The notes beneath the pieces were generated by a model. The model was not told the origin of the DNA. It searched no databases and saw nothing but the letters and a program-made list of their open reading frames with translations. From IMG/VR virus record IMGVR_UViG_3300043410_000775, positions 1 to 38,221 of that record: a DNA stretch of 38,221 bases; one strand, written 5' to 3'. Numbering within the stretch: the first letter of the stretch is position 1; every line of letters begins with the position of its first letter. Of this stretch, positions 13,683 through 21,285 are shown piece after piece. The DNA is from a virus. The position numbers and the translations under genes were made by a program.

Positions 13683-14364
13683 TTATTTTCCTATCTGCCA
13701 ATACTGGCGTATCTTCAATTTTATACTTATTTTTTAAAAACATTGCCCTGTTTTCAGTCACATCTTTGTGACTTTCATGAAATAATCTATTATCTTTAAA
13801 TTCAAAATTACAGAATAGCATATCTATTCTTGTATGAGGACTTAAAGTTTTATCTTCTCTCCAATGAACTTGATTAGTTCCAGAAAAGAAAAGTGCTTGA
13901 TTGTCTTCTAGGTGATAAGTTGTTTCTTCTACAACAAGTCCCCAGGATTCATCTGTCTTTAGTTGAATATCAAGCAAGAATCTCGGTTTCGGTCTTAAAT
14001 CAGAATGGGGGAATAGTTTTGGTTTATATCCAAATTCACTACTGTATCTAGCAAATGAATAGTCCATTTGTAATTCAATTTCATCTCCAAATAAATGAAA
14101 TCCAATTTCATTAATTCTTTCAGTGATATCTGAATCAAAATGTGTTTTGAGCCAAGCACACTGTCCTCCCCAAGGACCTACCTTAAGGTCTGAAAGAGGG
14201 GTGTTGAGAACAACCTTGTAAATACGATCAATCTGATCTTTTGTAAATACGTTAGCAATAATTTGTGGATTATAATTTTGAAACTCTAATTGTGCAGTAT
14301 TGTCAACCAAATCTTGGTATTCTTTACTTCTACTCAGTGGGTGTGTTTCAATAACTTCTACCAT
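13669..14364 (-). CDS. 2OG-Fe(II) oxygenase-like protein A
   Basis: First member of the tandem family, 231 residues from ATG 14364. A longer reading from 14388 starts inside the promoter and is rejected. It has ANVFTKDQIDRIY at the N-terminus, H120-x-D122 (FPHSDLR), PRFLLDIQLK, DNQALFFSGTNQVHWRE (H167) and R179 in HTRIDMLF. H-D-H plus a following Arg is the classic set for Fe(II) and 2-oxoglutarate. A TATAAT sits exactly 6 nt upstream of the ATG and there is no close ribosome binding site, so the mRNA is probably leaderless. It is the head of a five-gene run (A-D plus the helical protein). Confidence 0.68.
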   Translation of the reverse strand: MVEVIETHPLSRSKEYQDLVDNTAQLEFQNYNPQIIANVFTKDQIDRIYKVVLNTPLSDLKVGPWGGQCAWLKTHFDSDITERINEIGFHLFGDEIELQMDYSFARYSSEFGYKPKLFPHSDLRPKPRFLLDIQLKTDESWGLVVEETTYHLEDNQALFFSGTNQVHWREDKTLSPHTRIDMLFCNFEFKDNRLFHESHKDVTENRAMFLKNKYKIEDTPVLADRKINELL

Positions 14365-14370
14365 ATTAAA

Positions 14371-14379
14371 ATTATACCA
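14371..14379 (-). promoter_or_regulatory. Leaderless-type extended -10 promoter for the oxygenase array
   Basis: On the minus strand ATGG TATAAT TTTAAT ATG: an extended -10, six nt, then the start codon of gene A. Transcription starts about 7 nt past a -10, which is the A of the ATG. The TATAAT also contains the TAA stop of the resolvase-like gene just upstream, so the promoter overlaps that gene's last codons (ATG GTA TAA). No clear -35. Confidence 0.6.
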
Positions 14380-14659
14380 TACCCTCAATTATTTGCTCTA
14401 GCAGATCAAATTCCATAATAGCAAGTCTTACTTTTGTATTTCCATTTCCTAGTACCAACAAAATCATTGGATCATTATTATTTTTAAGTGCATCAGTGAC
14501 TGCTTTAGCCCATACATCTTTGTTAATTGCAAAAGATTTAGAGCATTCTTTGAAATCAACAGTAAAGTTTTGCCATGTGGCATCACCCTTTTTGCTATTC
14601 CTACCAGAATTTTTGTGCTGCTTAGCACCAATTCTTTTACTCTCGTTCTTCTCGCTCAT
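14372..14659 (-). CDS. PD-(D/E)XK Holliday junction resolvase-like protein
   Basis: Starting at ATG 14659 (AAGGA just upstream) it is 95 residues. An earlier ATG at 14737 would add 26 residues read through the zinc-ribbon gene. The pattern HKNSGRNSKKGDA (D26), then VDFKE (D35-x-K37), then SFAINKDVWAKAVTDAL and DPMILLVLG matches small phage/archaeal Hjc-like nucleases. In those, a basic SGR-x-KGD loop leads into a D-x-K core and a helix and strand follow. The usual N-terminal Glu is Gln here (AKQH), so activity is uncertain. It follows RecA and the zinc ribbon. It overlaps the ribbon gene by 23 nt. Confidence 0.58.
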   Translation of the reverse strand: MSEKNESKRIGAKQHKNSGRNSKKGDATWQNFTVDFKECSKSFAINKDVWAKAVTDALKNNNDPMILLVLGNGNTKVRLAIMEFDLLEQIIEGMV

Positions 14660-14819
14660 AATCCTTCTTTTTCTTTGTGGCAAATGAAACTTTTGACAAG
14701 TGCTTATCTTTACACATCCATGTAGCCTCCATAGCATTTGCGTATAATCTTAATGTGCCCACTTCTTTTTTACATACTTGGCAAAGAAACTTTCCTTCAT
14801 AGACAGTATAACTAGCCAT
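14637..14819 (-). CDS. Zinc-ribbon protein downstream of RecA
   Basis: This 60-residue protein has FLCQVCKKEVG and WMCKDKH, a C-x2-C...C-x3-H zinc ribbon, followed by a Lys/Arg/Glu-rich tail. The ATG overlaps the RecA stop by 8 nt, so translation is coupled. Such ribbons in phage replication blocks may bind nucleic acid or polymerase. The function is not known. Confidence 0.7.
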   Translation of the reverse strand: MASYTVYEGKFLCQVCKKEVGTLRLYANAMEATWMCKDKHLSKVSFATKKKKDYEREERE

Positions 14820-15825
14820 TAAGTTTATTCTTAATCATATCTTGTAGATCAAGGTCCTCTCTTACTCTTGCAATAAATGCTTCTCGTCCCTGAATTTTTG
14901 TTCCATCTTCTAACTGATACCAGGCTCCAGTACGATTTATGATGCCAAGTGATTCAGCAGTATCAACCAAATCACCGATACTGTCAACCCCAACACTATC
15001 ACCTCTAAAATAGAAATCATATTCACCAGACTGAAAAGCAGGAGAAGTTTTGGAAAACTGTAATTCCCATCGTACTTTTCTACCAACTTTTTCTTCAATA
15101 AGTTTGTCACCAACATGTATTTTTCCTTTCAATGCTTGGTTGTCAGATTCTGACGAAAATAGTTTAATAACCGTAGAGGAATAAAACTTAGTAGCCTGAC
15201 CACCAGTAGGCTGCTGGCTAGTATACATAGCATTAATATTATTACGAGACTGGCTAATAAGGATAAAGAGAGTAGGCTTAACTTTATTGTTAGCATAGTT
15301 AAGCATTTTCCATGCATTGCTAAAGTCTCTAGACTCCGCTCCAATCTGCTTGGTATTCTCAAGTTGCTTAAGTTCATCTGAATCCTTTTCAAAGTAAATT
15401 GCTGGAAGAAGTGACGTAATTGAATCTACTACAATTAGATCAACTCCTGCCTCCATCAATTGTACACCCACATCTACCATCTCATTAATTGTTCGTACTG
15501 TAGACACAATCAACTTAGAAGTGTCTACACCTAAACTTGCTGCCCAATTTTTATCATACGACATTTCGGCATCAATCCAGGCACAGATCTTTCCTTCCTG
15601 TTGAGCCAAAGCAATTGTCTGTAAACATACGGAAGACTTTGCACTAGACTTGCTTCCCCAGATTAGAACCTGTCTGCCATATGGAAGCCCTCCATTAAGT
15701 GCACGGTTTAGCCCAAAACTAGGAGTTTTAGCATATTCAGTTTGTGGAACAGCATCTCCAGACATAATGCTTTTACGTAGTTTTGGATTTAGTTGTGCCA
15801 AAACATCTTCTACTGTAACTGTCAT
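14812..15825 (-). CDS. recA: RecA-like recombinase
   Basis: This 337-residue protein has the RecA core: IDAEMSYD (after the P-loop), LIVVDSITSLLP (Walker B and start of L1), and SQSRNNINAMYTSQQPTGGQATKFYSS (L2, quoted in part as TGGQATKFYSS). The C-terminal part (VGVDSIGDLVDTAESLGI) matches the RecA end. It lacks the long acidic C-tail. The P-loop reads GSKSSAKSS (57-65): the Gly before the Lys is Ala, unlike GPESSGKT. It is joined to MazG by TAATG and to the zinc ribbon by an 8-nt overlap. GGGGTGAG precedes the ATG. Role: strand exchange during phage replication, with the Cas4-like nuclease and resolvases. Confidence 0.92.
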   Translation of the reverse strand: MTVTVEDVLAQLNPKLRKSIMSGDAVPQTEYAKTPSFGLNRALNGGLPYGRQVLIWGSKSSAKSSVCLQTIALAQQEGKICAWIDAEMSYDKNWAASLGVDTSKLIVSTVRTINEMVDVGVQLMEAGVDLIVVDSITSLLPAIYFEKDSDELKQLENTKQIGAESRDFSNAWKMLNYANNKVKPTLFILISQSRNNINAMYTSQQPTGGQATKFYSSTVIKLFSSESDNQALKGKIHVGDKLIEEKVGRKVRWELQFSKTSPAFQSGEYDFYFRGDSVGVDSIGDLVDTAESLGIINRTGAWYQLEDGTKIQGREAFIARVREDLDLQDMIKNKLNG

Positions 15826-16142
15826 TAGAATCTCACCCCATGCTTTTGTGGCCTATCTTTGTTGATATTTGCCTTTTCTTGCAGAGCATAATCTAAAGAA
15901 ATAGTCGTGTATCCCGCCTCAACTAAACCTGCATACAGGTCCAAGGTTCTAATAAAGATATCTGCTGTTTCTAAAGCAATCTCTTCTTCACCTTTATCTT
16001 TTCTAATAGCCTCCATCAACTCTGTCACTTCAGATACTATCATCATACATTGTTTTGCAATAAAGATATCATCTGTTTCTTCAGGCCAAAAGCCTTTTTC
16101 TACAGCAGTCTTATGTAACTGCTCTGCTAGATCATCAAGCAT
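15825..16142 (-). CDS. MazG-like nucleotide pyrophosphohydrolase
   Basis: This 105-residue protein has SEVTELMEAIRK (ExxE-like helix) followed by ALETADIFIRTLDL (ExxD), the metal motifs of the MazG/all-alpha NTP-PPase fold. Members hydrolyse NTPs or dNTPs to monophosphates. Phage versions may clean the nucleotide pool or change host alarmones. It overlaps the DnaE end by 8 nt, with GGAGG just before the ATG, and is joined to RecA by a 1-nt overlap. Confidence 0.8.
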   Translation of the reverse strand: MLDDLAEQLHKTAVEKGFWPEETDDIFIAKQCMMIVSEVTELMEAIRKDKGEEEIALETADIFIRTLDLYAGLVEAGYTTISLDYALQEKANINKDRPQKHGVRF

Positions 16143-19100
16143 TTATATCCTCCAATATAACTGTACCGTCTTTTGTCTTGCCAAAACTAAACTTGTAAAC
16201 ACTTCCCTCTTCAATTTTCATATATGCTTTTGCAAATGCTGTAGGGAATACTGTCACGGAATGCAAATCTCTAGATGCATCTGCAACTGTTAAAGATGCC
16301 ATTTTCTTTCCAGCCTTTGTAACTCTTGGCTTAAAAGAAACAACAAACATTTCATCATCTTTATATGGTAGCATACGGTAATTTAAAAACTTTACTAATG
16401 CATGACTAGATGTTTTTAATTCATCGATTGGTACTGCAGAAACTATACGATTATCATTTGCTAACAATAGATATGTTTTTCCTGCTTCAATAGATGACTG
16501 CTCCTCATCAAAGATTCCAACACTACCAGTTTTATCTAGAAGTTCAACTCTAGACCAACCAGTACCTCTCTTTATCCCCTTGATCATTCCCATCATGATA
16601 AACGATCCTTTTTCTTCATAATCCTCTGCAGGAGTAATGAATGCATAATAGTGAGATGGAACTGTAAGATTAAACTCTGGAAGATTTAAGTACTCATAAA
16701 GATTTTCTTTAATCTCTTCATCATTTCTTGGATTATCTAAGAATGTTGCTGCACCAGTGACTCGTAGTGCCTGAAGAGCACGAGAGTTAACCCCATTTCC
16801 TTTTGTAAAAGTAAACTCTTCAAGTTCAGCATACGACTTAAAAGGACGCCCTGCAATGTATCTTTCAGCAATCTTGTCTGAAATAAATTTAATTGCTGAC
16901 AAACCAAATCTAATACCTTTGCCCTCAATCTTAAAATCAATATCTGAGTCATTGATATGAGGAAGTTTAATGCTAATGCCCATTCTTTTTGCTTCAATAA
17001 GGTATTCAGTACGTGCATCTTTGTCCTTTTCATTTTTTAATAGTGAGTACATAAACTCTAGTGGATAGTGGTACTTTAGCCATGCTGTCCAGTATGATAA
17101 AGTGGAGTAGGCAACGGCGTGGGATTTATTAAAAGAGTATCCTGCATGCGCTTCAAAGTCAGACCACAGATCACGAGCAGTATTAGGAGCAACAAAGCGA
17201 CTTGCACCTTCAACGAACTTATCTTTAAAGATGTCAAATTCCTTAGCATCTTTTTTCTTTCCAATGATTTTTCTAACTTTATCTGCTTCCGACATGGACA
17301 TACCGCCAAGCGATACGCATGCTTGCATAACTTGTTCCTGGTAAAGAATACAACCATAGGTTTCCTCCGTAAACTCCTTCAATACTTGGTGTGTATAGCC
17401 AATATTCTGACGACCATGCTTACGTTCAATGTAGTCTTTACCAATTGTGTTCATTGCTCCTGGACGAACTAGAGCATTTGATGCAGCAAGTTCTGAAAGA
17501 TTTTTAACACCCATCTTAATTAGCAAGTTTGTATATGGTGTTGCTTCACACTGAAACACACCCTTTGTATAACCATCAGAAAGCATCTGGTATACATTTT
17601 TGTCATCCATATCGATATTGAGAAGATCAATTTTCTTGCCTTCTCTTTCTTCAATAATAGTTAGGGCATCTTTAAGCACACTTAAAGTTTTAAGTCCAAG
17701 TGCGTCGATTTTGATGAGACCAATCTTTTCAGCCTCTTCCATATCCACCGCAACAACAGGAATACGGTCATCGCTACCAGGAGAAGTACGTGTTTCCATT
17801 GGTGCGTATTTAAAAATAGGATGCTTACTAGTGACAACGCCAGCAGCGTGAATGCCAGTACCTCTAATACGACCACGTAATTGTTCACCATAAATTTCTA
17901 CCTCTGGATATTTCTCACGGAATTCCCGTGTTGTTTTTGATGTACAGTACTCATCCCAAGTATCTACAAGTTTAAGAACCTTATTTACATCTGTTAATGG
18001 AATATTTAAAACTCGTGCAACATCTCGTACAACACCCTTGTCTTTAAAAGAAAGGAATGTGGCAATCGATGCAACATGTCGATACTGTCTAACAAGATAG
18101 TCCTTAACCTCTTCACGACGGGAATCCTGAATATCTGTATCAATATCTGGAAAGTCATTACGTTCTGGGTTAATAAAACGGAAGAAAAGAAGTTTATGTT
18201 TAATTGGATCAATATCTGTAATTCTTAGTGCATAGCACAACAGGGAACCTGCAGCAGAACCACGACCTGGGCCAACCATAATACCTTCTTTCTTTGCCCA
18301 CGTAATCATGTTACGTACAACAAGAAAGTAAGGACCAAACTTCTTATCCTTAATAACTTTTAATTCTTCGTCTAATCTATCTAGGTATTCCTGATTTTCA
18401 TGAAGTCCTCGTTCTTTTAGTCCTTCGAGGGCAAGTTCTTTTAATTCTTTATCTGGATTCTTATACTGTACTGGAAGAAGGTCTATGCCCTCTTGAATAC
18501 CATAATCTGTAACCTTGTCAGCAATCTCAAGGGTATTGGCATAGATATCTGGTCTATCAACTCCCTGAGCCTCCATTGCAGACTTCATTTCCTCATAGGA
18601 AAGCAAATGAATATCGAATTCGTTAAAAGTAATTTGACGATCATGCCCATAGAGATAGTCTAGGCGTTCCATCATATTAGTATACTTTTTTGATTTTTCA
18701 AAGGTATGCTCTTTATCAATCTTAACATGTGTGTTAAGCAATAACTTAAATTCCTGAATTTCTTTTTGTTCTTCTGAACTATGGTGACAGTCTGGGGTTA
18801 CTACAACTTTAATATCAAATTCGTCTGCTAAGGCAATAAGTTGCTTATTAATTTCTGCAGGATTGTGTGGCATTACCTCAATGTAATAATCATCATTAAA
18901 TACTCTTTTAAACCATTCAATGTGCTTTTTAGCAACTGCAAACTCATTATTCTCTAATGCCTTAACAAGTACACTACTTGGACACGCAGAAGTAACAATA
19001 ATTCCTTCTGAATACTTTTCAAGAATTTCAAAGTCAAATCTTGGCTTCTTGAAATATCCTTCTGTCCAGGCAATTTCATTAATCTTATTAAGATTTTCTA

Positions 19101-19407
19101 AACCAACTTGGTTCTTGGCGAGAAGAACTATATGGTTGTAGACTAGATCTAGATCTCCGTCTCTTTCAGACTTGTCTCTAGTATCAAATCTATCTTGACA
19201 CATATAGCCTTCTACACCAAGTATAGGCTTAATACCCTTCGCTTTTGCAATACGGTGCAGTTCCCTATGCCCAGATAAAGTACCGTGGTCAGTGATGGCA
19301 ATTGCTGGCATCCCTAACTCAACTGCACGGTCAATGTATTCTTCTGGAGTAGCGATTCCGTCAAAGAGGGAATAGTGGGTATGTACGTGTAAGCCTACGT
19401 AAGACAT
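16135..19407 (-). CDS. dnaE: DNA polymerase III alpha subunit (family C)
   Basis: This 1,090-residue protein is a near full-length DnaE. The N-terminal PHP domain keeps its metal ligands: H7/H9 and D16 (LHVHTHYSLFDG), H41 (TDHG), E66 (GVEGY), H92, C142, D206/H208. That set matches DnaE proteins whose PHP domain proofreads. The palm has GPGRGSAAGSLL (about 379-390), FPDIDTDI with D421/D423 as catalytic pair, and KIDALGLKTL with the third Asp. The finger motifs YGCILYQEQVMQ and SFNKSHAVAYS follow. An OB-like C-terminal region starts near 950. It begins 3 nt after the SSB stop with no ribosome binding site, suggesting reinitiation. No separate 3'-5' exonuclease is in the window, so PHP proofreading is likely. 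This replaces the host polymerase for phage replication. Confidence 0.96.
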   Translation of the reverse strand: MSYVGLHVHTHYSLFDGIATPEEYIDRAVELGMPAIAITDHGTLSGHRELHRIAKAKGIKPILGVEGYMCQDRFDTRDKSERDGDLDLVYNHIVLLAKNQVGLENLNKINEIAWTEGYFKKPRFDFEILEKYSEGIIVTSACPSSVLVKALENNEFAVAKKHIEWFKRVFNDDYYIEVMPHNPAEINKQLIALADEFDIKVVVTPDCHHSSEEQKEIQEFKLLLNTHVKIDKEHTFEKSKKYTNMMERLDYLYGHDRQITFNEFDIHLLSYEEMKSAMEAQGVDRPDIYANTLEIADKVTDYGIQEGIDLLPVQYKNPDKELKELALEGLKERGLHENQEYLDRLDEELKVIKDKKFGPYFLVVRNMITWAKKEGIMVGPGRGSAAGSLLCYALRITDIDPIKHKLLFFRFINPERNDFPDIDTDIQDSRREEVKDYLVRQYRHVASIATFLSFKDKGVVRDVARVLNIPLTDVNKVLKLVDTWDEYCTSKTTREFREKYPEVEIYGEQLRGRIRGTGIHAAGVVTSKHPIFKYAPMETRTSPGSDDRIPVVAVDMEEAEKIGLIKIDALGLKTLSVLKDALTIIEEREGKKIDLLNIDMDDKNVYQMLSDGYTKGVFQCEATPYTNLLIKMGVKNLSELAASNALVRPGAMNTIGKDYIERKHGRQNIGYTHQVLKEFTEETYGCILYQEQVMQACVSLGGMSMSEADKVRKIIGKKKDAKEFDIFKDKFVEGASRFVAPNTARDLWSDFEAHAGYSFNKSHAVAYSTLSYWTAWLKYHYPLEFMYSLLKNEKDKDARTEYLIEAKRMGISIKLPHINDSDIDFKIEGKGIRFGLSAIKFISDKIAERYIAGRPFKSYAELEEFTFTKGNGVNSRALQALRVTGAATFLDNPRNDEEIKENLYEYLNLPEFNLTVPSHYYAFITPAEDYEEKGSFIMMGMIKGIKRGTGWSRVELLDKTGSVGIFDEEQSSIEAGKTYLLLANDNRIVSAVPIDELKTSSHALVKFLNYRMLPYKDDEMFVVSFKPRVTKAGKKMASLTVADASRDLHSVTVFPTAFAKAYMKIEEGSVYKFSFGKTKDGTVILEDINA

Positions 19408-19410
19408 CTA

Positions 19411-20064
19411 TTACCAGTCGATGTTTGTGCTGGTAACGGATGGAGTATCAAATCCAAAGTAGAATGCTTCCTGCTCTGGATATGGAACTTCACGAACAAC
19501 CTTCTCTAGGTTGAAGTATTCAAAACCATCCCAATTGAATGGTTCTGCATCTGGCTTGCTTGGAAGAAGTGTGTAATTGGTTTCAGTTCCCTGACCATTA
19601 CGCTTCAACTTCCATTCAAGATTTGAAATGCTACCTGTGTCAAGTGCATATTCACGAATGTTGTTAAATGCTGACTGCTTTGAAATGCCTTGTGACCAAA
19701 CAGCAATGTATGGATCTTCAAGTCCATCGCTCATAAGAACGTTGCAGTAGAAGCGCAAACGTGCTCTCCATCCGCTCTTAGGTTCCTTCTTTGCCATTTC
19801 ACAACCGAAGCAACGACCTTCTGATTCCATTGTGCATGCAGCCTTACGCTTATAATCCTTTGGATTTGTGTGTTCTGAAACTACAACAGAAAGACCTCGT
19901 GCTTCTGAATAGTTTGCTGAGTCAGCATCTAGTTCTTCTACAAAACGAACCTTTGCTGATTGACCGTCCGCTAACTTTACCCAGCGAACCTTTTGTCCTG
20001 TGCTTTCATACTTTGGCTTGTCGAGCAGGGCATTGATGTCTTTGAGTCCCTTAATTACGCTCAT
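19411..20064 (-). CDS. gp32-like zinc ssDNA-binding protein
   Basis: This 217-residue protein sits between primase and polymerase genes. It has an early LADGQSAKVRFVEEL strand and a zinc group H65, C77, C85, C88 (SEHT...AACTME...RCFGCEM). T4 gp32 uses H64, C77, C87, C90, so spacing is nearly the same. Aromatic residues YC, WDGFEYF and FYFGFD could stack on ssDNA. Unlike gp32 it lacks a clear acidic C-tail and is shorter. AAGGAG before the ATG is strong, as expected for an abundant protein. Probable role: coating ssDNA at the fork and during recombination. Confidence 0.7.
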   Translation of the reverse strand: MSVIKGLKDINALLDKPKYESTGQKVRWVKLADGQSAKVRFVEELDADSANYSEARGLSVVVSEHTNPKDYKRKAACTMESEGRCFGCEMAKKEPKSGWRARLRFYCNVLMSDGLEDPYIAVWSQGISKQSAFNNIREYALDTGSISNLEWKLKRNGQGTETNYTLLPSKPDAEPFNWDGFEYFNLEKVVREVPYPEQEAFYFGFDTPSVTSTNIDW

Positions 20065-20089
20065 ATGTTTCTCCTTTGTTATTGTTATA

Positions 20090-21034
20090 TTAGTTTAGCA
20101 TAGAAGATATGGATTTGTCAAATCTAAACTCAAGGTTTTTAATTGCATCGTCATCCATGTCACCTATGTCTTTGTATTTTTTATCTAGTTGTATTACAGA
20201 AACACGAGATCCAAGTTTTTCAATTATCTTAGTTCTCATGTTACTGCCTGCTTCATCGTTATCTGCAATGATAATGATATCATTAAAATACTTTTGAAGC
20301 AAATCTATTTGTGCATTTGAAAGTGTTGCACCTAATGTGGCTACCGCAGCAAAGCCTACCTGATCAAGTCTGATGGCATCGAACGATGATTCTACAACAT
20401 AGACACGACTTGATGTTTTAACTCTGTTTAAATTAAATAATGTTTTACTTTTTGGAAGTCCTGGTGTATTTTTAAATTCTTTACCCTCAATGGATCTTCC
20501 AACAAAGCCTATGGTAATTCCATCTGGACTATGGACTGGAACAGTAACCATGTCTTGTTTTTCTGAATAACCCAAACTAAATTTACTACATGACTGAGAA
20601 GTAATCTTTCTATAATTAAAGTAAGCCTTGCCTCTTTCTGAAGCCAAGAGATTGTTGTGTAGTCTTTTAATAATTAATTCATCAAATGGTGTGAATTCTG
20701 GCTTTGTATAAAGAGCCTTATTAATATCTTGCTCCAGATTACCTTCTACCTCTTTGCTTTTAATAAATCTAATTGATTCAAAGTAGGTTCTGCCAGTCAT
20801 ATGCATAATGAATTCAACTAAGTCTGCAATTTTGTGGCATGCAAAACAAAAAAATGTTCCATTAGTTTTGTCAATTTCTCCAGCAGGCGTTCTTGTGTTA
20901 TTGTGAAAAGGACAGAAGATAATATAGTCTGAGTCTACCTCAGCCTCTATAGTTACCCCCGCTCCCGTGATAACTCTTTGGACTTGCTCTTTTGTGTATA
21001 AATTGGCTTGCTTACGTCTATCCCTAATATCCAT
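20090..21034 (-). CDS. DnaG-like primase
   Basis: This 314-residue protein has an N-terminal CHC2 zinc finger (C41-PFH44...C63-FAC66) and a Toprim centre with E215 (VVESSFDAI) and D258/D260 (ADNDEAGS). It lacks the C-terminal helicase-binding domain of cellular DnaG. It therefore must contact the phage DnaB another way, or act alone. It overlaps the upstream 108-residue gene by 82 nt in another frame. GAAGAAAAG lies before the ATG. Role: RNA primers for the phage DnaE. Confidence 0.9.
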   Translation of the reverse strand: MDIRDRRKQANLYTKEQVQRVITGAGVTIEAEVDSDYIIFCPFHNNTRTPAGEIDKTNGTFFCFACHKIADLVEFIMHMTGRTYFESIRFIKSKEVEGNLEQDINKALYTKPEFTPFDELIIKRLHNNLLASERGKAYFNYRKITSQSCSKFSLGYSEKQDMVTVPVHSPDGITIGFVGRSIEGKEFKNTPGLPKSKTLFNLNRVKTSSRVYVVESSFDAIRLDQVGFAAVATLGATLSNAQIDLLQKYFNDIIIIADNDEAGSNMRTKIIEKLGSRVSVIQLDKKYKDIGDMDDDAIKNLEFRFDKSISSMLN

Positions 21035-21279
21035 TCGCTTTTCTTCTTTCCTGCATATACTCCATGTAGTGATATTTCAAATTCAAAATATTGCTTACTC
21101 TCATTATAGTCTATAGTAAAGTCTGGGTCAATATCAATTCTTGGCACATACCCACAGATACGCATCTCTGAGGTAAGTAGCCTAATATATTCCTGCTTAA
21201 GTCTTCCCAATGACGATTCATCTTGGATAATCCCGCTGAGATTAAACCTTTTGATCGACTTATGGTGAAAATTTTCCAT
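20953..21279 (-). CDS. Unknown protein between helicase and primase
   Basis: This 108-residue protein starts 6 nt after the DnaB stop and ends 82 nt inside the primase gene. It contains FTIDYNESKQYFEFEISLHGVYAG, a likely beta-hairpin pair, and a basic C-terminus (QKSKSKELSRERG) lying over the primase start. No known motif. Position suggests a replication accessory. A TATAAT lies 5 nt upstream of the ATG, but it lacks the TG of the other promoters. Confidence 0.6.
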   Translation of the reverse strand: MENFHHKSIKRFNLSGIIQDESSLGRLKQEYIRLLTSEMRICGYVPRIDIDPDFTIDYNESKQYFEFEISLHGVYAGKKKSEWILGIDVSKPIYTQKSKSKELSRERG

Positions 21280-21285
21280 ACCATA

